Below, piece after piece: positions 32,611-45,600 of a DNA stretch of 64,000 nucleotides. Below the pieces are notes generated by a model. It had not been told where the DNA came from. It did no database searches and worked only from the letters and a program-made list of their open reading frames with translations. Position 1 is the stretch's first letter; each line of letters starts with the position of its first letter. The translations under genes and the position numbers were made by a program. Source of the DNA: Flammula alnicola (lineage: Eukaryota > Basidiomycota > Agaricomycetes > Agaricales > Strophariaceae); assembly GCA_015499995.1 (NCBI GenBank), contig JADNRV010000035.1, positions 248,001-312,000 of the forward strand, in the 5' to 3' direction.

Positions 32611-32732
32611 CTTTCTGTATATCCTCCAAAAATCGCCCCAGCAGTCGGAGACCCCCGTGAGAATTTCTTTTTCAAACATGTTATGGATAAACGAGAGAAG
32701 GCAGACGCTGTTCCCCCACTCAGACTTTATCA

Positions 32733-33893
32733 CTAACGAGACCGCCGTCCTTCTTCAAGCTCCTGTAAAGGTATACGAGCTGTCTCCCCATCTGTTTGCG
32801 TCTTCGGCAAATCCCGCCAACGCCAGTCTCCTGCAAGACCCGTTCCGAACAATTTTCGCACATTGGCCAAGAGTAAAACAAGAATGGCGAGCCACTCGGG
32901 CAAAGCATGCGTAACGTAAAAGGCAGCTTTTGAACCAGGCGTATCCAGGGAAGTTTGCACTGTCAAGGAGGTGGTTTTGATGCTCAAAACGGAAAGACAA
33001 TATATGGCAACATTGGACTGAGAGTTGATATAATGAGTGAAATTAAATAATATGCCTATGCAATGGTCGGACCTGACGACTTACCATGAGAAAGCAGACA
33101 AACCAGATAATGAACGCCCCCCGTCGACTTGTACGAGGGAATTTTAATCTGCCCCAAGCAGTCGCTGCAGAAAGCAGGATGCACATGAATAACGCGACAG
33201 CTGTGCTCACAAACCTGTATGTTATTTCAATCAGACACCATCGCATGCTAAATGAGGGAAGATAGAAGACATACCGAAATTTTGACGCACCATCGGCCTT
33301 TTGCTGATTATCGAAGGTCTCGCTATAATGCGAAGTGGCCACACTTCCCGGAATAGTAGCTGCCATGAACGCCAGGGCCAGAAATTCCGAAAACCTGCGG
33401 TGCCAAAAGCGCAATTTCGGCTGGTCTGGGGTGCCATCTGGTGGCGGGGTAAATGCCCCTCCTTTCGTGGAAGCAGCTGGGGATTGATAATACATGTCTG
33501 ATCCATAGGTCGGATTTACGAGAATGCATCGCACGATGTTGACCAGATCGTTGGCGATGATTATGAAACCCATAGCGAAACTGACTTGCATGTAAGTCGC
33601 TAATCCGTGAGAGAAGCGGAGAGCTTCGTTGTGGGATTGGACAGCTCGCAACGAGAAGATGACGACTCTATATTCAGAAGGGTAAGATATGCGGAGGGCG
33701 AGGTACGGATCAAAACTTACCTTTCAACAGAAAAGATGATACTTCCAGTGATAAGCAGAGTCCGAGATTGTCTTTTGTAAAGGCGATAGACCGTCAGAGG
33801 CGAAAGCAATGCATAGAGAACGGCAAACAAGACTGAGGGGCCAAAGTCCGCTGGAAGGGCTGTCCCTCCAATGGGAGCTGGAAAGTTCACCAT
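32733..33893 (-). CDS. multi-pass membrane protein of unknown function
   Basis: The start chosen at 33893 gives MVNFPAPIGGTALPADFGPS followed by a hydrophobic helix. Later helices include TYMQVSFAMGFIIIANDLVN, RFSEFLALAFMAATIPGSVA, RFVSTAVALFMCILLSAATA and LPEWLAILVLLLANVRK, giving about seven membrane segments. The first junction (33721 to the next exon) keeps frame as ER/VVIFSLRAVQ. The C-terminus after the last intron (32733-32987) is hydrophilic and ends ELEEGRRSR. I recognise the overall pattern as one repeated in Agaricomycete proteomes, but no named function is known to me. About 350 aa. No frame break seen. Confidence 0.75.
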
Positions 33894-35007
33894 AAGACGG
33901 AAATGGGAAGGCTCGCAATGCAACGCGCCTGGTGACAAGCCAAATGTTAGAAAGCACTAGCAAGCGTCAGGGGCTTATATATACCCACTGCAAGTGACTG
34001 GTAGAGGTCAGAAGCGTTCGGAGGCAGTTTGACTTTGGTTTGACTTGCCTCAACATGATGAGCCAGGCCCACCCTAACGAATGGTAAGAATCATGCGGGC
34101 GAATTATCCTCAAGCGAAGACTGCGTATTGCTGTCCTTGAATATGGCTGCGACTTGTTAGTATAACCCCAAGTAGACCGATCCTTGCAACGAAATAGAAG
34201 AGAACGTTTTGACAACGTTTGGTGCGCAGTTTTGTTGAACGCGGTCGCGATTCAGTTGCCGTTCTCGGTCTCTTGACGCCGGTGACTAATGCAGAATTTG
34301 TTATCATAATGTCAGTAACACAGAATACTAGTAAATCACATAAATAGCTCACGTTATTAACATATCTCACACTCAGTTCCTATCTTCCACACGGAGGGGT
34401 CAAAAAGTGCCTATGAAATACTGTTATTTATTCCGACGAACTACATGGCGTTGAAGGTCTGCAGTTGGGGGCTTTGAGATGACCAAACTGCAGCCTCAAA
34501 ACCGTCGAAAACGGGCAAAGATGAGGCAATTTTGGAGTCTAAAACCGCTATACAACTGGCGCGTGTTCAGTTCCCTTGACTGCTACATAGTAGATTTTCT
34601 AACGCGCTGCGATCAGTGTGACTGATCGCAGCGCTTTCGCAGTCGCCATTTCGCTGCTTTCTGCTATTGAAAAGAGAGGCCATCCTGCCATGGTGTTATA
34701 CTGGTGTTATCTTGCTTTGTTGGCCCCGCACCTGTTACCCGGCTGGAGCCGATATTAGTGTCTGATCGCAGCGCTTTCTCGCTGCTTGATGGTCTGGCTG
34801 CTCGGCATGAGCACATTTGGGCGACGGCGGCTGCTCGGCAACAGATTGACAATCCCCAAATTTTGTCCAAGTCATTTATGAAAGTCGTCTACCTTATCTT
34901 CGCTTCGCTTTGTACTCTCCCGAAGGGGTCAGCTCTAACCCCACCATCACTGATTCTGTACGTCTGTCAAGGCCACCTTACCCCAGGCGTCGTCTGGCTT
35001 CTCCAAG
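33894..35007. other. 1.1 kb intergenic, possible membrane-protein remnant
   Basis: Promoter side of the membrane-protein gene. A minus frame around 34110-34370 contains KRCQNVLFYFVARIGLLGVI, which resembles a helix of fungal DUF6533-type membrane proteins. It is interrupted soon after, so at most it is a remnant. Right of 34400 are a palindrome and a direct repeat, listed separately. Confidence 0.3.
34604..34634. repeat. 14-bp palindrome with a 17-bp direct repeat nearby
   Basis: GCGCTGCGATCAGT and its inverse ACTGATCGCAGCGC surround GTG. The second arm's CTGATCGCAGCGCTTTC recurs directly at 34762-34778, followed in both places by TCGCTGCTT after a different spacing. This looks like a local duplication or a small palindromic element. 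Confidence 0.75.
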
Positions 35008-36157
35008 ATGGACAGCAATTCGGCTCCTCAGCACCTCGTAGGCCAGCTGGAGCTGCGCATTTCTGCCAACTCAGTCGGCTTATACCCTCTGCCACCGACA
35101 AACATCACCAGCGACTTGCTTGCCACTCAAGCAATGTCGCCTCAGCCTCCCCCAAACACCACCGATGTCATCTGCCTCCTTAGCGGGCCCCTCGATGATT
35201 TTCTCAAGTACTCTCGTCAAGAGCAGTCCAAGTGGCTGATCGACATCGCCCATGACATCTGTGATCCTGCTTTTCTGCGCGGCTCTTTGCTTGTTTGGAA
35301 CGGCGCCGTGCAGCAGTGGCGTCCTGTCGCTCATACGGACCCGCTTACCGCGTCAATCTACCTCTATGACGTCCCAGTTGGAGTCATTGTCGGCCTGTCG
35401 AAGATGAGCACTCGTACTGGAAAATCCGTCACCACCACGACGGGATACGCGAGCACCATGGCCGATCGTGTCAACCGCCGCGATGGAGTGTGCTGGGTGA
35501 CGGGAGCACGTACCCGCTTAAAAACAGCCATATATGCCCCAAGCGTATGGGCGACCATCTTGCCCGTATCATATTTCGCGATTTCTCATCAGCATCGCCT
35601 CCCATTCCGAATCTGTCTATCTATGACGAAAGATTCGGCATCAGCCTCTCGAACAACCTCGATGCGTACTTCGACATATACGAACTGGGCCTGCGGTTTG
35701 TGTCTGTGGTGAGTTCATCTTTTCTCATCTCCTAAATCATGTGTCGACGAAATTTTAGAATCAGTACGAGTGCCACGTCTTCAGGGCTGAAATTCCGGGC
35801 TGGGTGCACACAATATTTGGAGAGCTCATGCTCTCGACAACAATCCCCATTATGCATGGACGCACCGCTAGTCCTCCTCAGCCCCAGCTCGCCACCAACC
35901 CCCCGCCCGGCCTCATACGTTGGCACTATCTTCAATGTGTTCTCAAGAAATTTGGGCACGCGGATTACAAGGCGCTCCCGAATATCGATTTTTGGGAGTT
36001 GCCTCTTCGAATGGAAGGGGACTCTGATGATGATGGTACCGACAGCGACGCGGAGTGGCCGTCGGCAGCTTTGGACCGGGGGCGAGCTGTGCAGGCTAGC
36101 ATTGAGGACAATGAACACCGTCACAGGGTCATCACTGATTGGATCGGGACGGTGTAG
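35008..36157 (+). CDS. HNH endonuclease-domain protein, with apparent frameshift
   Basis: The start at 35008 (MDSNSAPQHLVGQLELRISA) leads into the Agaricomycete-type HNH protein. Its body includes RDGVCWVTG (first Cys and core strand), then in another frame NSHICPKRMGDHLARIIF (central His), YDERFGISLSNNLDAYFD and, after an intron at about 35710-35759, NQYECHVF. The tail is LIRWHYLQCVLKKFGHADY and LPLRMEGDSDDDGTDSD. The two halves of the HNH core lie in different frames around a run of five A residues at 35520-35524. One more A would join them. Either the run is a sequencing error or the gene is broken. Such proteins are multicopy in mushrooms and their substrate is unknown. The 3' half is otherwise intact to the TAG at 36157. 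Confidence 0.75.
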
Positions 36158-36290
36158 TCGGATCCTAGTCATTTCCGCGCCTCGTTCTTTTTGTCTTTGT
36201 AAACCTCTAGCCTACTATTATTCTCCGACTAGTAGAGGCCCTAGTGGTGGGGGAATAATATTAGGTACTGATATTCTGCGTGGATACTCC

Positions 36291-36683
36291 TCATGGGTGC
36301 TCTCCACATATTCGTGAACCGCTTAGGTGACGAAGATGCACGATACGCCGATCATGATGAAGGACGAAATTTGCCATAGAACCCATTCGTGGTGCATCGG
36401 GAGCTATAGGGTCCATCCGATACAGTGGATGGCGCCGAAGATTAGGGTGAAACGTGGGTCTGCAAAAGGTCAGCCGTCGTGCGTATTCCTTCACCTGGTA
36501 GCTCTGTCCGGGGACACCACCTATTGTGCCTGCGCAGTACATCGGCACTCGCGTGGCTCCTTTGCGTTGGTGGGAGGGATCCGCGATGCGCACCAGATTT
36601 ACTGCATTTGTTATGGGGGGGATAGGTGTAGCTTGGACGCGACATTGTGGAAGCACGAGGAGCAGGATAATGGCCCAGGACAT
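36291..36683 (-). pseudogene. membrane/secreted protein remnant
   Basis: Starts with a hydrophobic leader (MSWAIILLLVLPQCRVQATP) and continues with ATRVPMYCAGTIGGVPGQSY. After a possible short intron the useful frame reads FTLIFGAIHCIGWTL, then a TAG stop, then LPMHHEWVLWQISSFIM and a second stop. The FGAIHCIGW segment resembles the C-terminal helices of a fungal membrane-protein family, so this is probably an isolated, decayed piece. It lies 250 bp downstream of the permease stop codon. Confidence 0.45.
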
Positions 36684-36932
36684 TTCGGGAGTGTATCGGC
36701 CAAGCTAATTGTGGTGAGTATCATCGATTCAACTATTAGAGATCCTCAAAGCTCATGGCATCCTCCGCTTTATAAGTGTGTTCTGAGGCTGTGTCTGTAC
36801 TTGGAGATATAAATAGGAAGGATATAAGATGGCCAATATGTTTTTCGAAACCACTCTTTCCATGGCCGAGATTGTCTTTTGCACTGCGCTAAAGTTAACC
36901 AGCATCCAATGACTCGTGCCTGATGATCATCG

Positions 36933-39668
36933 ACTATTCCACTTTCTTCCTCGAAAACTAAACATATCCCAGATGTCAGCTAAGACTGATACGACAAAAA
37001 CAATGTATTGCAACCGCAAACATACCACGTTGACTACAGTGCCATCCTCGAGGACCTCCTTCCTCGGGACGAGCTCGTATCCTAAGATTTTTGGGAGGAC
37101 GATACGCCATGCTGCCCAGTAAAGAACACCGACGACCATTATCGCGATACCCACGAGGCAGTACCTGTCAAGTTCGATAAGCTTTGTATGAAGCCTTGAA
37201 ATTATTATACTCGCAAGTAGTACGGCAATGGAGGCGTATCGCCCACTTTGTTCGCAGGTCGCAGGAATGGCGCGACAAGAACTCAAGATCAGAAGTATTA
37301 ACACAGAACACGAGGGAGTGAGAAACATCCCGCTCACGAAAAACAGCAGCCGCACAGAAGAAGACCGCAAATGGTAGCCATACTAGAATCTACACCATTA
37401 AATCCAAATTCGTTGGGATCCGAAAATAGCAGAACGAACCTTTAAACGGACGCTTAATGTGGGGTTTCTTCCATCTCAGCCAAAACAAGCCCTGGACGAA
37501 GGTAAGTCAAAATGACGACAACGAACCACCGAACATGCAGATGCCCACCAGGACGATAAACAGATTGATTATTTGCCCTGGGTAGCCTTCAACATCCAGG
37601 ATGAACGGATACGCCACCGCAGGCGGAGGGCCCAGGATGATGATAACCTATACATTCACAACTTTTAGATCTAACAAGAGACGAGGCCTGAAACGGAGGA
37701 CGTACCGAAGGTATAAGGTGCACGATGAGGCCTGGAAGTGGTGACTTCCCTGTAGGCCAATTGGAGGCCCAGAATTTGTTGCCGAATGGTAGCGGTACAC
37801 CTTCTTTCGCAAGCTCTGAGGTTCAGAAATGATGGAGTTGGTCTTCCTGATAGAAAAAAACGAACTGAGATGACGAAAAAAATGATAAGGCACCTTGGTT
37901 CACTCTAGATGCGGCATAGGTCTATATCCATATTTTTGTTAGCTTTCCACCAACAGTGAAGGTGCCCTCGAGAACACGTACGACGGTGATAACGTTGCCC
38001 AACGCGCTACATATTCGGATTAAACACAATTGGTGATGATCTATACCGCACATAAGACTCACCTAAGCGCGACGAAGACCGAAAGGGCCTTCTCCGCCTT
38101 TGCGCCAAACACATTCCCAAAGAAAAGCGCGGCGACAGTGACACCTGACTTCTTTATCTCCTGCTTCGTAGCCGCACTGCATCACCAGTATTAGAACACC
38201 AAATCTAACATACCAGACGCTTGGAGAAATGTCACATACGCGAAATAGGCCACATTCGCCAACAGGTACAGCACTGCGCATATCCCAAGTCCGAGGGGAC
38301 CTGCGATCTTCAGCGTCCGCACGGGGTCCTTCACCTCATTCATGACGTAGTTGATGTTTGACCATCCCGCGTATGCGTTGAGCACTTTGAATGTGGCCGT
38401 CGCATACTATGCAAAAACCAGCGGTCAATGTCGATATCGGGTGTGGATGCGCATGAGGAATAGGTGAAGTCCAACTACGAAGAAGAGGAAGACGAAAAGA
38501 TGCGTACGTCGTTACTACTATGCGAGCTCCCCGCGAAGGCATTGCGGAAGTTGGCATGTGGGTCCTTGATGTGCGTTTTGCCAGACAGTACAACCCATCC
38601 TGCAGGAAGTAGACAAGAAGAAATATGTAAGTCAGAGATGTTATGAATGAAAAACGTCAATAAGTACCACTGATAACGACGAACAGGAGGATAACGATTT
38701 TGAATACGCTAAGAGCCTGCATGAGAATGCAGAATCAGTTCAGACTCGACGATACAAAGAGCGGCACTTGCATTCATGAGCGCGATTCCGAGTCTTGGGA
38801 CGAGTCCGTGTAGTAGGGTAACGAAAAATATCACTAAGCTTGAGAATGAGCAATGACGGCGAACAAAAAAGAGTATATCCTACTTACCACCTAGCGCGAT
38901 TCCTCGTACCACCCATCTGTCAGCAGCATGTCCCGCAGAGACAAGGATGCTGGATACACGATCAGCTCCCAAGTAAGATATACAAAATGAGCTACAACGC
39001 AACGTACTTGTCAGCGAAGACCTGGGAATACATCAGCCATTTATCCGAAAGATAAAAGGAACACACAAGACGTACGATACATCCTGAAGCTGTGAAACCC
39101 AACAGAATCGCATTCGTCGCAAATATCACCGTAGCCAAAAATTTCGGTTTCTTGTATACTGCTTCCAGATAAACCTTCTCTCCGCCGGAACGAGGGAACA
39201 TTGTCCCGTACTCGAGCCACACGAACAATCCACAGAAAGACAGCACGAATCCGAGGACCCAGAGCATGAGAGATGCGCCGACGGAGCCGACGGAGGAGAG
39301 GATCGAGGAGGGTGTGGAGAAGATGCCGGTGCCGATAATACGACCGACGCTGATGAAAGAGTTAGACGAGAGAGCAATTTGAAAATGAGAAATTGGTGCG
39401 CACATGAGCATGGTACAGCTGAACACGCCGAGATGGCGGCCCATTCCGCCGGCAGCGTCTATAGCATAACATGAGCAGTCGTAGATGGACGTTCATACGT
39501 TCAAAACTTGTGCGCACCTTCTTCGAACGTTAGTTCTCCAGGATTGACCTCATCTTTCCTGATATTCACTTCAGAACTACTTCGCACGCTGACCTCATCT
39601 CCCTTCTCGTTATACCCTACTTTCTTCCCATTCGTAGCGTCTTGTGTCGTTGAAATCGTGTCGGCCAT
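36933..39668 (-). CDS. amino-acid permease, methionine (Mup1)-type
   Basis: The start at 39668 gives a hydrophilic N-terminus (MADTISTTQDATNGKKVGYN). Next comes the first helix with VGRIIGTGIFSTPSSILSSV, the APC-superfamily signature (G-x-G-I-F). Further blocks: GLFVWLEYGTMFPRSGGEKV (helices 2-3), MLNAYAGWSNINYVMNEVKD followed by PVRTLKIAGPLGLG (helices 6-7, typical of Mup1/LAT-type), and the C-terminal LPKILGYELVPRKEVLEDGT ending FSRKKVE. Around ten introns. About 12 membrane helices are expected in the plasma membrane, taking up amino acids in exchange for protons. No internal stop was seen, though several middle exon borders (37400-38900) were not resolved. Methionine as substrate is inferred from family resemblance. 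Confidence 0.85.
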
Positions 39669-40576
39669 CGCGGTTGTGCTCGTCTGGGCGACAAAAAATT
39701 AGAAACGAGACCCGAGAAGCGTGCGAGCTGATAAGGCTGGAGGAGAAGCGGATTTAAAAGACTTCCGTTCGCACTGCACCGCGCCATTCTTCCCGGATAT
39801 GTCGTTTGTTCGCTTCTTTAGCTCCTTCGGACGTGGAGTCGTGCTGCTGTGCTGAACCCATTTGTGACAGGCTAATTTTAGCGTCTCCGGATCCCTGATA
39901 AGCGAACAGAGAAGAACCGACTGAAACAGAGACGAAGAGATGGTAAATACCATATGTAACACCAGACATAGATACTTAAAAGAACTCACCTTGATATCAT
40001 ATATGAAGAAAAAGTCGGACCATATTGCGACCAAGTTGCGATCGTCCGAAGTCGAATCACTCACTTCACTTCACTTCAGCAGGAGAAGAAGCTGCGACTG
40101 AATTCCGAGATGGATTTGTCCGAGGAAGAAGAGGTTGGTTAGCCTGTGCACAGTGGGTGGGAGATGCCCACAAAGAACGACCAACATGTCGATAAGTAAT
40201 GAAGTCAACATCACAGTTGTTGTGGAACGAGTTGGGTTGACCCTTGTTCGGTTATGCGGCCCGGTACTTGGTTGTGTTTGGCTGCGGCTTTAAGTAAACT
40301 ATTCAACCCCACTCGAGCGTTCATCAGCAAAAAGGCCCGGGTCTTGCGTCCCGGACATATCGGCTTGGCATCGGATCACAAGCACTGCCATTGCTCATAA
40401 TCTATAAAATCCTTCATAACCGTCTATGTATACATGTCAGACCTTATAGAAAAATTGTGTCTCGTATACAAGGCAGACAATTGATTATCCATATTATGAT
40501 ATCTAGGATAGTTATACATAATATGAGCTATTTCAATTCCTATAACCAAACTGTGAGCGAGACAGAGTACAACTAC
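39669..40576. other. intergenic, permease promoter side
   Basis: No recognisable gene. A minus frame at 39699-40064 overlaps the probable 5' UTR and promoter of the permease and has no motif. AT-rich after 40380. Confidence 0.4.
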
Positions 40577-40804
40577 TAGCCCGACATGATCTTACTGCAG
40601 CCCACTTAAAATGTCACCTTAATTATATTGTGTTCATTATACAGTGTAACTGTCTCTTTGCTAAAACGTCACCAGAAAGCACCCCTTATTGACCAATGAA
40701 AGAATAAAGATAAGATTATATTGAAAACGAATATGATATAGAATAGGAGTGCTATTATTGTAGGTCAGTGTTGGCAGTGGCTAGCCGCTAAACCACTAAA
40801 CAAC

Positions 40805-42437
40805 TCAGTCCTGCAAAGCCGCAGCTTTGCGTAACCGCTTCTCTTTTGCCTGAGCTCGCATCATCGAAGCCATATTGGTGGCCTGCTCCGCATCATCCTC
40901 GTCGTCGGTCTCGTCAATGTCACCAAACACAGTGCTAAATGGTACCAATCAGGCCATATATTCAAAAACAATGAGCATGAACACGTACTCATTCCACCAA
41001 CCCAACAAATCATCGAGGTCCTCCTCTACCATTTCCTCCATTGTTTTGATTAACGCAGTATAGAATTTGCTGTATGGCCAACGGCCTTTTTCTTGACTAC
41101 CGGCATTGAGTGTTGATTGGTCTGAAAGGACAAAGCGAACCTTTGATTGATATTGTGAGTATAATGCCTGTCATCAAAGACGGAAAGAAAGGATACATAC
41201 AATTGTAGCAGCATAGGCAATTGAATATACACTGACAGCGCGAATGCCATGGATAGCGGCATTACCCTTTCGAGTTGAACGGCCATCGTTAGAGTCGTAA
41301 GCTGAAGTGGGGCCGATGAAGATGTGTAGAAATGCCTGCAACCAAGATACTCGATGTTAATCTAACTATGACATGCCAACATTGAACACGAACCTTTAAA
41401 AGAATCTCGCCTTGCAGAAAGCCATTGAAGACGTCAGTAGAAGAACACTTCTCATCCTTCCACAAAAAAATTGGGAAATCGTGAGGGCTTGCTACAACCG
41501 TACCGTCTTGCAGGCCGCGCCGAATACTGGATAATTGGACATCAGATGAAAACGTGCAAGAACTATAAAAAATGAGAACATACTCGATGTTGTCCCAGTT
41601 TTTGCTCGCGGGACAAAGGAGCCTGCCTGATGACATATTGTGGAATCCCAATAAGTGTCGTTTCGAACCATTGCCCACAATAGGCGGTTCGAATTTACGC
41701 CATTGATGGATATGAGTCTTCATACTGCCAACATCACTTGCACGAGCCTTTGAGCGAGCCTTGTCAAGCTGTAGCATGTCCAATGCAGTGAGTGAAAGAG
41801 GAGAATGGAGAAAGGGAAATAAAACGTACTTGAGATGCAACACGTTGGAGCCCTTGGTCGCCGAAGTTAAGTACAAGGTCAGGAACTAGTGGGGCAAGCG
41901 AAAGCAAGTCCTCATAGTCAGAATTGTCACGGTGGCGTCTAAATGATATCAGAGGCTGTTTACATTGTCAAGCTCAACTCATACCTGCGTTGATTACCAG
42001 CATCGCGCAACAAGCCTTCTTCGAGGATAGGTCGGAAACCTTTCCACATCAGCCGGTATCTGCCAATAATACGACCTTTGCTGGTTAGATATTCATCAGG
42101 GATGCTACAATAGAGAGAAAGTCTTGTCAGTAATCATCGAGAAATGTAGTAGAGTAGAATCAAACCAATTTTCAACCGACGTATCCTTTTCTTGGTCGGA
42201 GTCATCACTATCATGGTTTTCATTGTCATCTTCGAGTCGGTTATGCAGATCCCTGAGGCTGTTGGATCTGGAACTTCCGGAGGGGACAGGACTGGATGAC
42301 CTTGCTCCTGAAGAGGAAGTGTCCGATGACCTTCGGGGAGACACACTTCGCCCATTGCGTACACGACGATCAGCAGCGTGTTGATTGCGTGGACCTACCG
42401 ATGGTCGACCTGTAGCCCGATGAGAGGGAATGGTCAT
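40805..42437 (-). CDS. DUF6698-domain protein
   Basis: The start at 42437 gives a Ser/Arg-rich basic region (MTIPSHRATGRPSVGPRNQH) and an acidic stretch. The domain then follows: YRLMWKGFRPILEEGLLRDA, LLSLAPLVPDLVLNFGD, then LLKAFLHIFIGPTSAYDSND followed by STRKGNAAIHGIRAVSVYSI and AYAATI. These are the core signatures of fungal DUF6698 (I-F-x-G-P-S-S/A, K-G-N-A-x-I-H-G-M/I). The end reads LIKTMEEMVEEDLDDLLGWW and closes with a short acidic-then-basic tail. About seven exons. DUF6698 has no known activity. It lies 233 bp downstream of the Plavaka gene on the same strand and may be element cargo or an accessory transposition protein (inference). Confidence 0.8.
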
Positions 42438-42669
42438 TGCGAATGAGGCAATGAACAGACAAGGAGGGGGAAGGAGGGCAAAAACGAGCTGAAGCCATCA
42501 TGCACAATCTGGTTTCAGTTTAAAAAGCGAGATTGTTGAAAGTTTCCAAACAAAAATAATCACGAAGCATGTGATCACAACGCGACGCGACGTGCATGTC
42601 TATAAATAACCGGGACCAAGAAATAACACTCTTTCAAGTTGTTAAGCGTTAACACATTATAGATATAAA

Positions 42670-45600
42670 TTAAAGTTCGTAAACATCCTCCTGAAAGTCA
42701 TCATCATCCTCGGAACCATCTATACCTTCGTATTCATACTCATTTTCCGAGTCCGAGTCCGAGTTCGAGTTAGCAGAGTTTGGAGGACCTTCAGGCATTT
42801 CCTCGTCTCGAAATGCGGGGTAAAATTCGCCAAACGGGACTCGTTTGAGTTGACCATCCTCTCGTGGAAAGTCTGGAGGTTGGCAATGACCGACTCCAGT
42901 ACCAACGTAGCGCATCATCATGTCACGATCTACAAAACTGGAGAAGAGGTAATAAGTATTCATATCTGCTACATCTCACAGCGAAAAAAAATGTTACCGG
43001 TTAACGTAGTAATTTTCCCAGTCTCCTTTGGACGAGTCTCGTGCTGTCGATGGTCCCAGAAGCCGAATGCTTGTGCCCCAATGGAAAGCAGGGATGAGAT
43101 GACAAGCACGAATAACCAGTGCAGGATCTAGGAACCCAAACGCATCATGGTCCCGACTTGAGACAAATCCGATGCGATCCAGTCGCAGATTGGAAGGGCC
43201 TGAATTCCATTCCATGTCTCGCCCAAGCCATCGAACAAAAAGAAAGTCAACACGCTCTGCCTTGGACTTGCTGTCGAAGAAGACATTGGCATGATAGATA
43301 CCGAGAATTCGGGCATACCAATAGGGGTGATTATCTTGATTATTTTCGTCAGATGAGTCTTCGAAAGAAGGCAGCATCACATCGCGACGTCCTGAATTAA
43401 CATTGATTGTATCTTGATCCCGTCGAACATCGTAGGTTGTGTAATTGAAGGACGCTGTTGCATGCGAAAAGATGAAGTTATTCTGGACGATCACTTGCGA
43501 AAGCTCGCTATTGGTGAATTTAGGATCTTCACCCGGTATTGCATTGCCAGAATTTCGAGACAGAAGGTGGGTTTTGAGGCGCGGGAGGAAGTTCTGTAAT
43601 AGTTGATCAGAGGATTCGAAGAGAAAGCAAAGACGCTCGTACTCGAAAAGCTGGGTCTGATTGATTTACTCGGACAAAGTCTGGAAGATAAATTTTGTTC
43701 TTCTCGTCTCGGGCGATATGAAAGCTCTTCTCCAACTCTTCAAGCTGGACATTATCAGTTTCAGAATCAAAGGCTTTGGAACCACCTCTGCTATGCGACT
43801 CCAGCATTTCAAGCTCGTGAGTCATTCGAGCATGAACCGTCTCTCTGATATCCATGCCGATAATTTGTGGAATTGCGTTATTGAAGTTCGTTCGGTTGTT
43901 ATGGCCCTTGAGACGAGTATGGCGGCTCTCGCCCTAATAAATCATCCAATCAGCTTGGTTTTAGCAGAAATAAATGGATGTGGTTACTCACTACTTTCGT
44001 CGAGAGACTATCTGTTGTACCCAAAAGTTCAATCTGACCCGGGTAATCAGGAAAGAAGTGTGCTTTCGGGGTTGATAAATTGAAAAATTTAGCCCTTTTG
44101 CCGGAACCAGATGCGGAAAATGCAGGGATGCTATCTGATGTTGCTGCTGAAGCGGGCGCTGGCGGTACGGAGACTGAAGCAGCAACTGGTGGGGCGACAA
44201 CTGATGCAGGTGCTGCAACCGGAGCAGGTGCAGCCTGAGGTGCAGCAGCTGGAGCAGGTGCTGGCGGCGCAAGGGCTGGAGCAGGGACTGGAGCCGCAGT
44301 AGGTAAGGGAGCCTTCATCAGGCGTCGAGCTGTAGCACGGTTGCGAGCTTGATATTCCTTGTCGGTCTCAAAGGTCTGGAAGTGTTTACATGTCTCGTTC
44401 GCAAAATAACGCAATGCATCCCCCAATACCGTGGTTGTTTGTCTAAAAATCCGAAGAGTTGTATCTGTATGCATCCGAAGCTTTGCCAGTGAATGCCAAT
44501 AGTTCATGAGATACAAGAGATCGAGAATCGTCTCATTATGAGGGGATGGTAAAAGGCCTTCGAAGCAGGGAATACAGCATTGAAGAATGTCTTCGTAATC
44601 CCGGGCTGCGAGTTTTGTCAAGTCCGCAACATTATAAGGGAACTTTCGAATTGTTGATCGACCGAATGAAGCGACTTGACGAAAGCTGCATTCCACGTCA
44701 GAATATCGAAGGAAAACTCATAAGAATAACTTTATTTACCGAGCGTTAAATTCATGCACTGTGTTTGGCCCATGAGCGTAAAGAATGCGAATAATGTGTT
44801 GAATTAAAGCCTTCCATACACCAAGTTCAACCTCGTGCATAAGGTCCACCACGATCATATCGAAAAAGTTGAACCCAAATTTGGATAGCCGTTCAGAGAA
44901 TGCGTTCTAGAAACATTTGAGAGATCTAAAAATCAAAGAAACGGCAAGGTAAACGCACTTCGGTTGGCACAAGGGAATCCTTTTTGATCAAATCCTCGAC
45001 ATGTGAGCTATTTACGACATATCCTTTGTCATAAATCAAGGATCGAGCAGCGCGAACCCGCTCCCGACGATCCTCATCATCTTTGCGAGCTGTTAGCTTC
45101 CTGATGCTCATGTCCGAACTTGATCCAACGGCACTGATCTGATCTTTCTTGACTTTACATCTTGGACATGGGCATTGACCCATGTCTCTAATTGTAGCGA
45201 CTAACACCCTAGTAAATATATATATAATGAGCATGGAAGGCAACTAGAAGAAAGAAAATAGACAGTACTTCTCTGGATAATCTGCCGAATAAATGAAGAT
45301 TCGGGGATAAATTCGACGGCGTATACCATCTCCACAATCGACAATGATTCCGTGCTCATACGCATGGAGAAATTCATCGTCGAGAATTGTCCTCCAACAT
45401 CCATGGAATAACTCGCGCCGACAATGCGCCAGCAACTGTGCCGTCACCTTTCCTGAAGGATCGTTTCGAATGAAATCCGTGACAGAGTCGGGGAGCTATT
45501 CAGACATAAAGTAAGACATCGGCAACATATTAAACATGTGCACAAAACATACCGATGGCAGGAACGCAACATTGTGCCCTGCATTTGCTGATGGTCGACC

